64,000 bases of DNA, taken from assembly GCA_020636075.1 (NCBI GenBank), contig JACJYO010000003.1, forward strand, positions 913,907-977,906, read 5' to 3'. This document shows positions 34,164 to 41,814 of this stretch, piece after piece. Origin of the DNA: Lewinellaceae bacterium (lineage in GTDB: Bacteria; Bacteroidota; Bacteroidia; Chitinophagales; Saprospiraceae). Under the pieces are notes generated by a model. That model was not told the DNA's origin and ran no database searches. It saw only the letters and a program-made list of their open reading frames with translations. Every line of letters starts with the position of its first letter. The stretch's first letter is position 1. The translations under genes were made by a program, and so were the position numbers.

Positions 34164-35551
34164 TGGAAAACAAAGATCGCCTGGACGAATTTTTGCAACG
34201 CAAGTTCGCCGAAGACCAGCCCGAGCAGCGGTTGGCCTTTCGGGAAGAACATTGGCTGCAGGCGCAGGCTTTGATCGAAGCCCAGGAGCGCAAGCGCCGG
34301 CGCGGCTTTTGGTGGTGGTGGCTGGGCGCCGGACTCCTGGCGCTGCTGCTGGCCGGTTGGTGGTTTTTTGCCGAAGGCGGGTTGCAACCGCAGCGTTTTG
34401 CCGGCACGGCAAATGTGCCTGCACGGGATAGTGCCAAGACAACAATTGGCTCGGAAATCCCGGGCAATCAGGATGCCGGTTTGCGGAAACCGGAACAATT
34501 GGCTGCCGTGCATGGGGTAGGGGAGCAAACCGAAAAGCGGGCCCCGTTTGCAACAAAAGATTTTTCTGAAAAACAAAAATTCCCGGAGCAGGCGCGTTCT
34601 GCGACACCAGTTGAAACCCGGGGGGGCAACGTAAACCCGAAACAATTTTTTGAAAAAAACGCCGCTGCCGGCACTGATCCCGTACACGCATTGCCCCCGG
34701 AAAAAACGGCAGCGAACACGGCGGCAAATTCGCCGGATGTCAATCCGGAACTACTGCAGCCTGGAATTGTGCCGGCGCCCGAAAACCCCGTATCCGAAAA
34801 TACGGCGCAAGTTGGCTGGACGGATCTGGATCAATTGTCGTTGCCTTTTCCCCTGCTGGAACAGGCGCTTCCCAATCTGGAGCCCCTGCCGCTGGCGCCT
34901 CCGCCGGCTGCCGCTCCCGAGCGATTGCGTACCTGGCGTTGGCAGCTGGGCCTGGCTGCTGTAGGCGGTTCGGCCCTTGGCCATCTTGAAAATGAACGGA
35001 CGGGCTTTGGCGCGGGACTTTCAGCGCGGCTGAACCGGCGCGGCAAGCCCTACTCCTTCAACGCCGATTTGATCTGGCGCTTCCGGCCGGGTGCGCTTTC
35101 CGACACCACGCTTGGCACTGTGGAACAACTGAAATACAGTTTTGGCTATACCCTCGATCAGACCAGCCGGCGCGTGGCCGGCACCCACTGGCTGGAGCTG
35201 CCGTTGTACCTGCAGTACCACCTGAATGTGATCAATTTCGAAGCCGGGCTCATGCCTTCGCTTCTGCTTTTTGTGCAGGGCCGGCAGGAAACAACCCGGC
35301 AAAGTTCACTGGCGCCCGAACCCATTGTTTTGGAAAATACGCGTACGCGCCTGGAAAATCGCTGGTTTGGCCGCTTGCACGCCGGCGCTTTCGCGGGTGT
35401 AGAATGGCAGCCGACAGATCAATTGCACCTGGGTTTGCGGATGCACTACCAGCCCGGCCGGATTTTGACAGGATCGCTGGATACCCCCATACCCAAGCGG
35501 AGTGCGGTTTGGATGGACTTGCGGGTGCGCTGTTTGTTTGGAGGCAAATAA
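34163..35551 (+). CDS. putative anti-sigma/transmembrane protein with C-terminal outer-membrane-barrel-like domain
   Basis: A 462-residue protein translated from the ATG that overlaps the sigma factor stop; the frame further upstream only mirrors the sigma gene. The N-terminal ~50 residues are charged and cytosolic (LDEFLQRKFAEDQPEQRLAF), followed by a transmembrane helix (~54-74, FWWWWLGAGLLALLLAGWWFF), a long disordered linker rich in Pro, Ala, Gln and Asn, and a C-terminal region (~285-462) with alternating strands, WELPLYLQYHLNVINFEAGL-type segments and a last strand ending DLRVRCLFGGK, like an eight-strand barrel. Overlap with the sigma gene suggests it binds and holds the sigma factor. 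An inner-membrane helix combined with a barrel is odd and could span the envelope. Confidence 0.6.
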   Translation: MENKDRLDEFLQRKFAEDQPEQRLAFREEHWLQAQALIEAQERKRRRGFWWWWLGAGLLALLLAGWWFFAEGGLQPQRFAGTANVPARDSAKTTIGSEIPGNQDAGLRKPEQLAAVHGVGEQTEKRAPFATKDFSEKQKFPEQARSATPVETRGGNVNPKQFFEKNAAAGTDPVHALPPEKTAANTAANSPDVNPELLQPGIVPAPENPVSENTAQVGWTDLDQLSLPFPLLEQALPNLEPLPLAPPPAAAPERLRTWRWQLGLAAVGGSALGHLENERTGFGAGLSARLNRRGKPYSFNADLIWRFRPGALSDTTLGTVEQLKYSFGYTLDQTSRRVAGTHWLELPLYLQYHLNVINFEAGLMPSLLLFVQGRQETTRQSSLAPEPIVLENTRTRLENRWFGRLHAGAFAGVEWQPTDQLHLGLRMHYQPGRILTGSLDTPIPKRSAVWMDLRVRCLFGGK

Positions 35552-35596
35552 ATGAATGACTATGCGAACTATGAAAAAATTGCTGCCTCGCGGGGG

Positions 35597-35765
35597 CAAC
35601 CCCACCCCCGGCCTCCCGCCATTCGGACGGGACAGGCTCTCCCCAAGGGGGCGGGGAGCCGCGATGTACACCGTAGATTACACTATCAACATTGAATTTG
35701 GGATAAAAAAAGCGGTCGACGCTACGGCTCCCCTCACCCTTGGGGAGGGGCCGGGGGTGGGGTTG
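35597..35765. repeat. GC-rich inverted-repeat element before the lipoprotein gene
   Basis: Perfect 17-bp arms (35597-35613 and 35749-35765, CAACCCCACCCCCGGCC and complement) enclose second arms with CTCCCC/GGGGAG words. A related word (GGAGGGAGGGGAAAGGGGTG) follows at 35857-35876 and supplies the GTG start of the next gene. The reading frame remains open through the whole element. Confidence 0.7.
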
Positions 35766-35873
35766 ATGCGGCGGAGCCAAATTTGCCTGCATCTACTTGT
35801 CGATTTCGATCCTATTAAAAACATTTCAACCAATGTGTGGGTAATCGGGAGCCCCTGGAGGGAGGGGAAAGGG

Positions 35874-36965
35874 GTGAGGCTGAAAACCACCAGCCTGCTG
35901 CTATGCCTGCTCTTCCTGTTCCAATCCTGCAAAAAAGACCTGCCCCCACCGGTAGCAGAAGATCCGGTTTTTCAGGTGGATTACAAATTGAACAACCAAC
36001 TGGCAAGTCATACGGCAGGGTTGAACGACGTGTATTTATTCACGAATACGGAAAAGGGTTCGGACGAGGTCTGGCAGTTCTCAGGCAGTTTTGCCGATGC
36101 CACTTGTCCGGCAGCAGATTGTCCGGGGACATTGACTTTTATTTTGCGAAATTATACCCAGGAGGCTGTGTTTGATTCGACCTGGAATCCGGGCCTGTTT
36201 CCGATGTACCAGCCGTCAACATTTGATTCATTGGTTTTTCAGGCAACCCTGAGTTATCCTGCCGGGGATTCCGTCTCTTCGGAGGTCTATTGGGTGCTGG
36301 ACAACCAAACGGGTTTAGATGGCTCGTCAGTGGTGTACGAAACCAAGAACTTAACGATGGATGTAAGGCAGTTTGCCCAGTTTTCGAACGGACTTTCGGT
36401 GCAAACGCAGCAACTCCTGTTCACGGCCGAAAATCAGTTTTGCCAGCGTACCGCTATGCAGACAGAACGAGACAGCTCGGGTTTAATCACATTGAAGGCA
36501 TTGCCGGAGCCGGCTTCCGGCAACTATCAATTCGCCTGGAGCACCGGCGATACGGCAAGCAGTTTTCAGACCGACTGGCTGGCTGGTGCAACGTACACCG
36601 TCACGGTGAGCAAAATTGGTGGCGGTTGTACGGCAACAGTTTCCATGGGCAATTTGCCGGATAGCGCACTGGTGTATAACAGCGGCCTGGTTGAGGCAAA
36701 CGTCATACCGGTTGATGCCAAACCCATTGGCCCGATTATCGAATGGATCGACGAGCTTGGCCTGCATTGGCGCAGCGATTGGGGCCTTCAGCCTTTCCCT
36801 GCGAATTACTTTGAACTGCTTGAAGTTTTGGACTACGACAAAAATGAAAACGGCCTGCCAACCAAAAAACTGCGCATTCGCTGGAATTGCCGCATGTACA
36901 ACGATGCTGGCGAATCGATTCCGATGGAAGGGTCGGGTGTGGTGGCGGTAGGCTGGCCGGGGTAG
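35874..36965 (+). CDS. exported lipoprotein of unknown function
   Basis: A 363-residue protein. The GTG at 35874 gives MRLKTTSLLLCLLFLFQSC, a good lipoprotein signal with lipobox LFQSC. The frame is open back to 35556, where the peptide MTMRTMKKLLP looks like the beginning of another signal sequence, but the part in between is translated repeat DNA, so the longer start is doubtful. The mature part contains a PKD/SprB-like stretch (YQFAWSTGDTASSFQTDWLA, GATYTVTVSKIGGGC) near residues ~205-245 and unknown flanks. It probably sits on a membrane surface. Insertion of the repeat may have moved the start codon. Confidence 0.6.
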   Translation: MRLKTTSLLLCLLFLFQSCKKDLPPPVAEDPVFQVDYKLNNQLASHTAGLNDVYLFTNTEKGSDEVWQFSGSFADATCPAADCPGTLTFILRNYTQEAVFDSTWNPGLFPMYQPSTFDSLVFQATLSYPAGDSVSSEVYWVLDNQTGLDGSSVVYETKNLTMDVRQFAQFSNGLSVQTQQLLFTAENQFCQRTAMQTERDSSGLITLKALPEPASGNYQFAWSTGDTASSFQTDWLAGATYTVTVSKIGGGCTATVSMGNLPDSALVYNSGLVEANVIPVDAKPIGPIIEWIDELGLHWRSDWGLQPFPANYFELLEVLDYDKNENGLPTKKLRIRWNCRMYNDAGESIPMEGSGVVAVGWPG

Positions 36966-37085
36966 TACCACTTTTCCAATTTCCAATTTTTCTTTTCCAA
37001 TTTCAAATGAAAAGGATGATCCCGGTTTGGGAAGTTTCATGAATTTGAAATGTCAAATTTGAAACTTGAAATTTGAAAAGTAGCG
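36966..37085. repeat. inverted-repeat element, AATTTGAAA/TTTCCAATTT family, copy 2
   Basis: CACTTTTCCAATTTCCAATT on the left pairs loosely with AATTTGAAACTTGAAATTTG on the right. It lies between the lipoprotein gene and the convergent four-helix-bundle gene. Confidence 0.6.
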
Positions 37086-37099
37086 GTTAGGGAAGTGCA

Positions 37100-37453
37100 C
37101 TACATATTCCGTTTCGTGGTTTCTACGGTTTTGGTAAATATCGCAACAAGTTGGCCACATTCATCCAGCGCTTTTTTTTCAAATGCCGGGAGCAGGAAAC
37201 GGCGCCTGGCAATGATTTTTAAGTTGATTTGTGTTTCACGTAATTCCTTCAACACAATTTTGATCTTGTGCAAAAAATCCTGCTTGGATTCAGCCGCTTG
37301 CGCTTCCCCGTAGTTTAATGCCGATGCGGTACCCGATCGTATCAGTTGGCTGGATAAATGATTGGCTGCTTTCGTCGCAGGAAGCGACTCGGAAAGTTCA
37401 ATAATCAGATCGGCGAATTCAATAAGCCTTTCTTCCAGATCCGTTTGTTGCAT
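37100..37453 (-). CDS. four-helix bundle protein (23S rRNA intervening-sequence family)
   Basis: A 117-residue, fully helical protein: LEERLIEFADLIIELSESLP, SSQLIRSGTASALNYGEAQA, DFLHKIKIVLKELRETQINL, and a last helix to the C-terminus. The R-S-G-T/S-x-S-x-x-x-N-Y/x-x-E-A signature between helices two and three identifies the S23/IVS-encoded protein family (PF05635). Members are encoded in intervening sequences of 23S rRNA in some spirochaetes and otherwise scattered in genomes; role unknown, possibly RNA-binding. Here it sits between two inverted-repeat elements of one family, which suggests that gene and repeats move or recombine together. Confidence 0.85.
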   Translation of the reverse strand: MQQTDLEERLIEFADLIIELSESLPATKAANHLSSQLIRSGTASALNYGEAQAAESKQDFLHKIKIVLKELRETQINLKIIARRRFLLPAFEKKALDECGQLVAIFTKTVETTKRNM

Positions 37454-37501
37454 TTCTAATGATTTAATTGGATATAGATTCCTTGGAATGTTCCCTTACC
37501 G

Positions 37502-37681
37502 CACTTTTCCAATCTCAAATTTTTCTTTTCCAATTTCAAATTTAGCCCTCGATGAAGGCCACTGTGCCGCAGCAAAACACATTTTTTTTAATTTAAAATG
37601 GGCTTGAAATCTGCCTATGCAGTGAGATCGCGGCATGGCCCATTTGAAATTGGAAAAGAAAAATTTGAGATTGGAAAAGTG
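37502..37681. repeat. inverted-repeat element with 40-bp perfect arms, copy 3
   Basis: Arms 37502-37541 and 37642-37681 are perfectly complementary over 40 bases (words CACTTTTCCAATCTC and CTTTTCCAATTTCAAAT), around a 100-base centre without a gene. It lies 30 bases before the AbgT start codon. The AbgT reading frame is open through the right arm, which makes an overly long frame starting at 37598. Confidence 0.9.
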
Positions 37682-37711
37682 GCATTGGGGGTTGGGTACT
37701 ATCTTGTCGCC

Positions 37712-39229
37712 ATGAAAAACAACACCTCCGGCTGGGTAAACCGTTTTCTCAGCATCGTCGAGCGGCTGGGCAATATGCTGCCGCACCCTGCAACGTTATT
37801 CGCCATGTTTGCCGCTTTCGTGGTGCTGCTAAGCGGTTTCCTGAGTTTATTCGACCTTTCGGTAATCCACCCGGGCACACAGCAAACCATCACCGTAGTC
37901 AACCTGGTATCGGTGAGCGGACTGCACCTGATCCTCACGAAAATGATCACCAACTTTACCGGATTTGCTCCGTTGGGCACCGTGCTGGTGTCGCTGCTGG
38001 GGATCGGCATTGCGGAAGGTACCGGGCTGATCGGTGCAGCCCTGCGGCTGGTGGTGTTGAAGTCGCCGGCAAAACTGCTCACGCTGGTCATTGTTTTTGC
38101 CGGAGTAATGTCCAATACTGCCAGCGAAGTGGGCTACGTGCTCCTGGTGCCCTTGTCGGCCATTATTTTTCTGGCGGCGGGGCGGCATCCCTTGGCGGGT
38201 CTGGCTGCGGCATTTGCGGGGGTATCGGGTGGTTACAGCGCCAATTTGCTGTTGGGCACCATCGATCCGTTGCTCGCCGGTCTGTCACAGGAAGCGGCGC
38301 AGATCATCGACCCGGAATACCTGGTCAATCCGGCCTGCAATTATTATTTCATGTTTGTATCCACCTTCCTGATCACCATTCTCGGCGCCTGGGTGACCGA
38401 GCGGGTGGTGGAACCGCGCCTGGGCAAATACACCGGCGATGAAAAAGCCGAGGAAGTAAAACCCATGAGTCCGGCCGAGAAAAAAGGCCTGCGCTATGCT
38501 TTGGTGGCTGCGCTGTTGTTCACCGCCTTTTTGCTGGCAGGGCTGATCCCGGCCAACGGCTATTTGCGCAACCCGGAGACGGGCGAAATCCTGCATTCGC
38601 CCTTTCTGTCGGGCATTGTGGCGCTCTTGTTTTTGAGTGCGGCGATCACGGGTATTGCCTATGGCATTGGCGCCAAAACGATAAAAAACGATGCCGACGT
38701 GATGCGCGGCATGTCCAAATCCATGGAAACCCTGGGTTCGTACATCGTGCTGGTATTTTTTGCTGCGCAATTTGTCGCCTATTTCAACTGGACCAATATC
38801 GGCCTGATCACGGCGGTGAAGGGAGCTGAAGCGCTCAAAGCATCGGGCCTGGGGCCCATTCCGCTGATGATCACCTTCGTGGGTATTTCCGCCACCATAA
38901 ACCTGGTGATGGGCAGCGCCTCAGCCAAGTGGGCCATTATGGCGCCGGTGTTTATCCCGATGTTCATGCTGCTGGGCTATACGCCGGAGTTCACTCAAGC
39001 GGCCTACCGGGTGGGCGACAGCGTGTCGAACATCATCTCGCCCATGATGTCCTATTTCGCGCTCATTGTGGCGTTCATTCAACGGTACGATCCCAAGGCG
39101 GGTATTGGCACTGTGGTGTCGACCATGCTGCCGTATACCGTGGTGTTCTTCCTGGGCTGGGTGGTGCTACTGATCATTTGGATTTTGCTGGAGTTGCCGC
39201 TGGGTTTTGGCGCGGGTTTGTTTCTTTAG
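37712..39229 (+). CDS. AbgT-family transporter
   Basis: A 505-residue inner-membrane protein with about 11 hydrophobic helices and two re-entrant-type stretches. It opens MKNNTSGWVNRFLSIVERLGNMLPHPATLFA, the hallmark beginning of AbgT proteins; the upstream 38 codons of the open frame are repeat sequence. Other family segments are GIGIAEGTGLIGA, NTASEVGYVLLVPLSA, GGYSANLLLGTIDPLLAGL, and NLVMGSASAKWAIMAPVFIPM near the C-terminus. AbgT members import p-aminobenzoyl-glutamate or, as MtrF/YdaH, export sulfonamide-like antimetabolites. No hydrolase genes (abgA/B) are nearby, so import for folate salvage is less certain. Confidence 0.9.
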   Translation: MKNNTSGWVNRFLSIVERLGNMLPHPATLFAMFAAFVVLLSGFLSLFDLSVIHPGTQQTITVVNLVSVSGLHLILTKMITNFTGFAPLGTVLVSLLGIGIAEGTGLIGAALRLVVLKSPAKLLTLVIVFAGVMSNTASEVGYVLLVPLSAIIFLAAGRHPLAGLAAAFAGVSGGYSANLLLGTIDPLLAGLSQEAAQIIDPEYLVNPACNYYFMFVSTFLITILGAWVTERVVEPRLGKYTGDEKAEEVKPMSPAEKKGLRYALVAALLFTAFLLAGLIPANGYLRNPETGEILHSPFLSGIVALLFLSAAITGIAYGIGAKTIKNDADVMRGMSKSMETLGSYIVLVFFAAQFVAYFNWTNIGLITAVKGAEALKASGLGPIPLMITFVGISATINLVMGSASAKWAIMAPVFIPMFMLLGYTPEFTQAAYRVGDSVSNIISPMMSYFALIVAFIQRYDPKAGIGTVVSTMLPYTVVFFLGWVVLLIIWILLELPLGFGAGLFL

Positions 39230-39378
39230 AAATAGAATCTGTTTAAAATTTTGAGTTTTTTTCAGGCAAGATCACGCTTCAGGATACTCCTGGGTACAAG
39301 TTTTCGCACAGATTTTACACAGAACTATGCTGCGTGACGACTGTGCTGGAACACTTCTGCGTAACATCGTACGTTTGA

Positions 39379-39412
39379 TTTGCCTCTAAAGGCTAAAGAT
39401 TCACCATTTTTG
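39379..39412 (+). promoter_or_regulatory. possible promoter of the GAPDH gene
   Basis: TTTG (39379-39382) and CATTTTTG (39405-39412) with 22 bases between them resemble the consensus with one -7 mismatch. The remainder of the 39230-39465 gap shows only weak repeat-like words (CACAGA, CTGCGT). Confidence 0.3.
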
Positions 39413-39465
39413 CGCGGCCTGAGCTAACCACAGGCGCCTACACCATTTAAAATCAATTTCAACTT

Positions 39466-40917
39466 ATGCCCAAGGAAGTTTACGAAAAGCAATTACAAAC
39501 CTGGATTGAAGACGAAAAAGCCGCGCTGGAACTCATTGCCATTACCGGCAAATTGTGGTTCGACCATTCCATCGAACTGATCATTTTCCGCAATCAAATG
39601 GTCGATCGGAGCGCCTCCGAACTCCTGAACCTCCACCACTACGCCCGCGAAGTTGTGCGGCACCCGCTCTCCGTCCACGATACGCTGGGACTGGCCAAGG
39701 CGATCTACGAAAATCATCTGGCGCCTTCCCGCCTCGATATTGGCCGCATCGGGGTGCAATGGCTGGATGAAAAAAGCAAGTACGCCAACGAGTCGGAGTT
39801 TATCCGCAACAAACTGGCAAATTATATCGGTTCGGACAAGATCAATCTCCGGCCCAAAGATGTCGTCTTGTACGGCTTCGGCCGGATCGGGCGCATCGCG
39901 GCGCGCGAATTGATCACACAAGCCGGCAAGGGCGAACAATTGCGCCTCCGCGCCATTGTAACCCGCGACAAAAGTCCGGACGACATCATCAAGCGCGCCG
40001 ACCTGTTGCGTTCCGACTCCGTGCACGGGCACTTCCCGGGCACAGTAATCGCCGATGTCGAGCAACGCTGCATTTGGGTGAACGGCCATAAAATTGACAT
40101 GATCTCGGCCGGAACGCCGGAAGAGATCGACTACACAGCCTATGGAATCGAGGATGCCCTGATCATTGACAATACCGGTGTTTGGCGCGACCGGGAAGGA
40201 CTAAGCCGGCACCTGAAGTCCAAAGGTGCGTCGAAGGTCCTGCTTACGGCGCCGGGCAAAGGCGATATTCCCAATGTGGTGCATGGGGTGAACAACCGCA
40301 ATTTTGACCTGGCAAGTGAAGATATCTGGTCGGCGGCGAGTTGCACCACGAATGCAATCGTACCGGTCTTGTCGGCTGTTCACGAGGCTTTGGGTATTGA
40401 AAAAGGCCATATTGAAACCGTGCATTCCTACACGAACGACCAAAACCTGCTCGACAACTACCATAAAAAATTCCGGCGCGGGCGCTCGGCAGCCTTGAAC
40501 CTGGTTATTACGGAAACGGGCGCCGAAAGCGCCATCGCCAAAGTGATGCCCGAACTGGCAGGAAAATTCACCGGCAATGCGATCCGGGTGCCAACGCCAA
40601 ACGTTTCTCTGGCCGTTATGAATTTGCAAGTCAACAAAGCAACCAGTAAGGAAGCATTGAACGAGATCATGCGCAAAGCCGCCCTCGAAGGTCATCTGGT
40701 TGAACAGATCCAGTATTCCTTTTCCAATGAATTGGTCTCCAGCGACCTTGTGGGAAATCCGGTGGCTTCAATTTTTGATTCACCAGCTACCATTGTTTCA
40801 AAAGACGGTAAAACGGCCGTGCTCTACGTATGGTACGATAACGAGTATGGCTACACCCGGCAGGTTATTCGCTTTGCCAAGCAGCTGGCCGGGGTGATTC
40901 GGTTGCATTATTATTGA
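39466..40917 (+). CDS. gap: glyceraldehyde-3-phosphate dehydrogenase with N-terminal extension
   Basis: A 483-residue cytosolic enzyme of glycolysis/gluconeogenesis. The catalytic core begins at ~127 with DVVLYGFGRIGRIAAREL (NAD(P)-binding Rossmann loop) and contains the nucleophile Cys293 in SAASCTTNAIVP, the partner His in ETVHSYTNDQNLLD, and the end WYDNEYGYTRQVIRF. The first ~125 residues (IEDEKAALELIAITGKLWFD ... RIGVQWLDE) are a helical extension seen in a GAPDH subgroup of Bacteroidota and some other bacteria, so the length of 483 instead of ~335 is normal for that subgroup. It may act in oligomerisation or regulation. A second, standard gap gene is likely elsewhere. Confidence 0.9.
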   Translation: MPKEVYEKQLQTWIEDEKAALELIAITGKLWFDHSIELIIFRNQMVDRSASELLNLHHYAREVVRHPLSVHDTLGLAKAIYENHLAPSRLDIGRIGVQWLDEKSKYANESEFIRNKLANYIGSDKINLRPKDVVLYGFGRIGRIAARELITQAGKGEQLRLRAIVTRDKSPDDIIKRADLLRSDSVHGHFPGTVIADVEQRCIWVNGHKIDMISAGTPEEIDYTAYGIEDALIIDNTGVWRDREGLSRHLKSKGASKVLLTAPGKGDIPNVVHGVNNRNFDLASEDIWSAASCTTNAIVPVLSAVHEALGIEKGHIETVHSYTNDQNLLDNYHKKFRRGRSAALNLVITETGAESAIAKVMPELAGKFTGNAIRVPTPNVSLAVMNLQVNKATSKEALNEIMRKAALEGHLVEQIQYSFSNELVSSDLVGNPVASIFDSPATIVSKDGKTAVLYVWYDNEYGYTRQVIRFAKQLAGVIRLHYY

Positions 40918-40921
40918 TCTG

Positions 40922-41032
40922 CACTTTAGACTTTAGACTTTTCAAATTAAACTTTTGACTTAAAATAAAACACTCCAACTGAACGGACTATGTATTTAAG
41001 TCAAAAGTCTAATTTGAAAAGTCTAATTTGAA
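40922..41032. repeat. inverted-repeat element, TCAAATT/GACTTTTGACTT family, copy 4
   Basis: GACTTTTCAAATTAAACTTT on the left and AAGTCAAAAGTCTAATTTGA on the right pair in a long imperfect hairpin. It ends 12 bases before the response-regulator ATG, so it is part of that gene's leader or promoter region. Confidence 0.75.
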
Positions 41033-41044
41033 AACCTTCCCGCC

Positions 41045-41803
41045 ATGTTCAATACCCTGATGATCGAAGACAACGCTGATGCGGCGGAAAAACTCCGCTT
41101 CCTGCTCTCGAAATATTGCTCGGAAAAGATCAATCTGATTGCCCACGCCGCATCGGGCCAGGAAGGTATTAGCGCCATTGGCAGCCACCGTCCCGAACTC
41201 GTTTTTCTCGACATCGAACTGGGCGACATGATCGCTTTTGAAATGCTGGAACGCCTCGAAACCGTCGACTTTCAGGTTATTTTCACCACCGCCCACGATC
41301 ACTATGCCATCAAAGCTATCCGGTACAGCGCGGTGGATTACCTGCTCAAACCTATCGGCCGGGAGGAACTGCTGGCTGCCATTGCGCGGGTCGAACAGAA
41401 TCCCGCCCGCTTGCTGCGCGAGCAGGTTAGTATGCTCAACGTCGGCAGGGTTCGAAACCCTGCCGACGTTTTGCTTCATGAAAAAATTGCCCTGACCACC
41501 GCAGAAGGACTTGTTTTTGTAAAAATCGCCGACATCGTGCGTTGCGAGAGCGACCGGATGTACACCGTGGTGACCATGGCCGAGGGCAAGCAAATTATAG
41601 TTTCCAAGCCTATGGGGCAGTTGGAAGAAGTGCTCGAAGGCCAGGGCTTTTTCCGGGTGCACATGTCCCACCTGATCAATATGAACCACATCCGCCAGTT
41701 TATACGCACCGACGGTGGCTACGTCGTCATGGACGACGGCGCCACCGTCAGCGTTGCGCGCAACCGAAAGGAGGAGTTTTTGGAGTTGTTTTCAAAATTT
41801 TGA
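41045..41803 (+). CDS. LytTR-family response regulator with an in-frame palindromic insert
   Basis: A 252-residue cytosolic regulator. The receiver domain (1-~120) has the acidic pair in MIEDNADAAE, phospho-acceptor Asp56 (LVFLDIELGD), the Thr of FTTAHDHYA and Lys102 (YLLKPIGRE). The LytTR DNA-binding domain (~150-252) reads ALTTAEGLVFVKIADIVRCE ... FFRVHMSHLINMNHIRQFI. The linker at ~131-144 (LNVGRVRNPADVLL) is encoded by a palindrome, AACGTCGGCAGGGTT and its complement, that is also present in the hybrid kinase gene at 45407. LytTR regulators bind paired direct repeats about 21 bases apart, and two such sites lie 3-4 kb downstream. No kinase is directly adjacent. Confidence 0.9.
   Translation: MFNTLMIEDNADAAEKLRFLLSKYCSEKINLIAHAASGQEGISAIGSHRPELVFLDIELGDMIAFEMLERLETVDFQVIFTTAHDHYAIKAIRYSAVDYLLKPIGREELLAAIARVEQNPARLLREQVSMLNVGRVRNPADVLLHEKIALTTAEGLVFVKIADIVRCESDRMYTVVTMAEGKQIIVSKPMGQLEEVLEGQGFFRVHMSHLINMNHIRQFIRTDGGYVVMDDGATVSVARNRKEEFLELFSKF
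41438..41470. repeat. in-frame palindrome inside the response-regulator gene
   Basis: AACGTCGGCAGGGTT (41438-41452), three bases, then the exact complement (41456-41470). It encodes the linker NVGRVRNPADV between receiver and LytTR domains. Confidence 0.85.
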
Positions 41804-41814
41804 GCCAGCCGTAT

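Noticed and set aside
33531..34727. 398-codon minus-strand frame over the sigma factor region
   Set aside because: It runs antisense to two well-supported coupled genes and its product is Pro/Arg-rich without domains.
35556..35873. long N-terminal extension of the lipoprotein (start at 35556)
   Set aside because: The translated part is repeat DNA (Pro/Gly/Arg-rich) and would place a lipoprotein signal in the middle of the protein; the GTG at 35874 is preferred.
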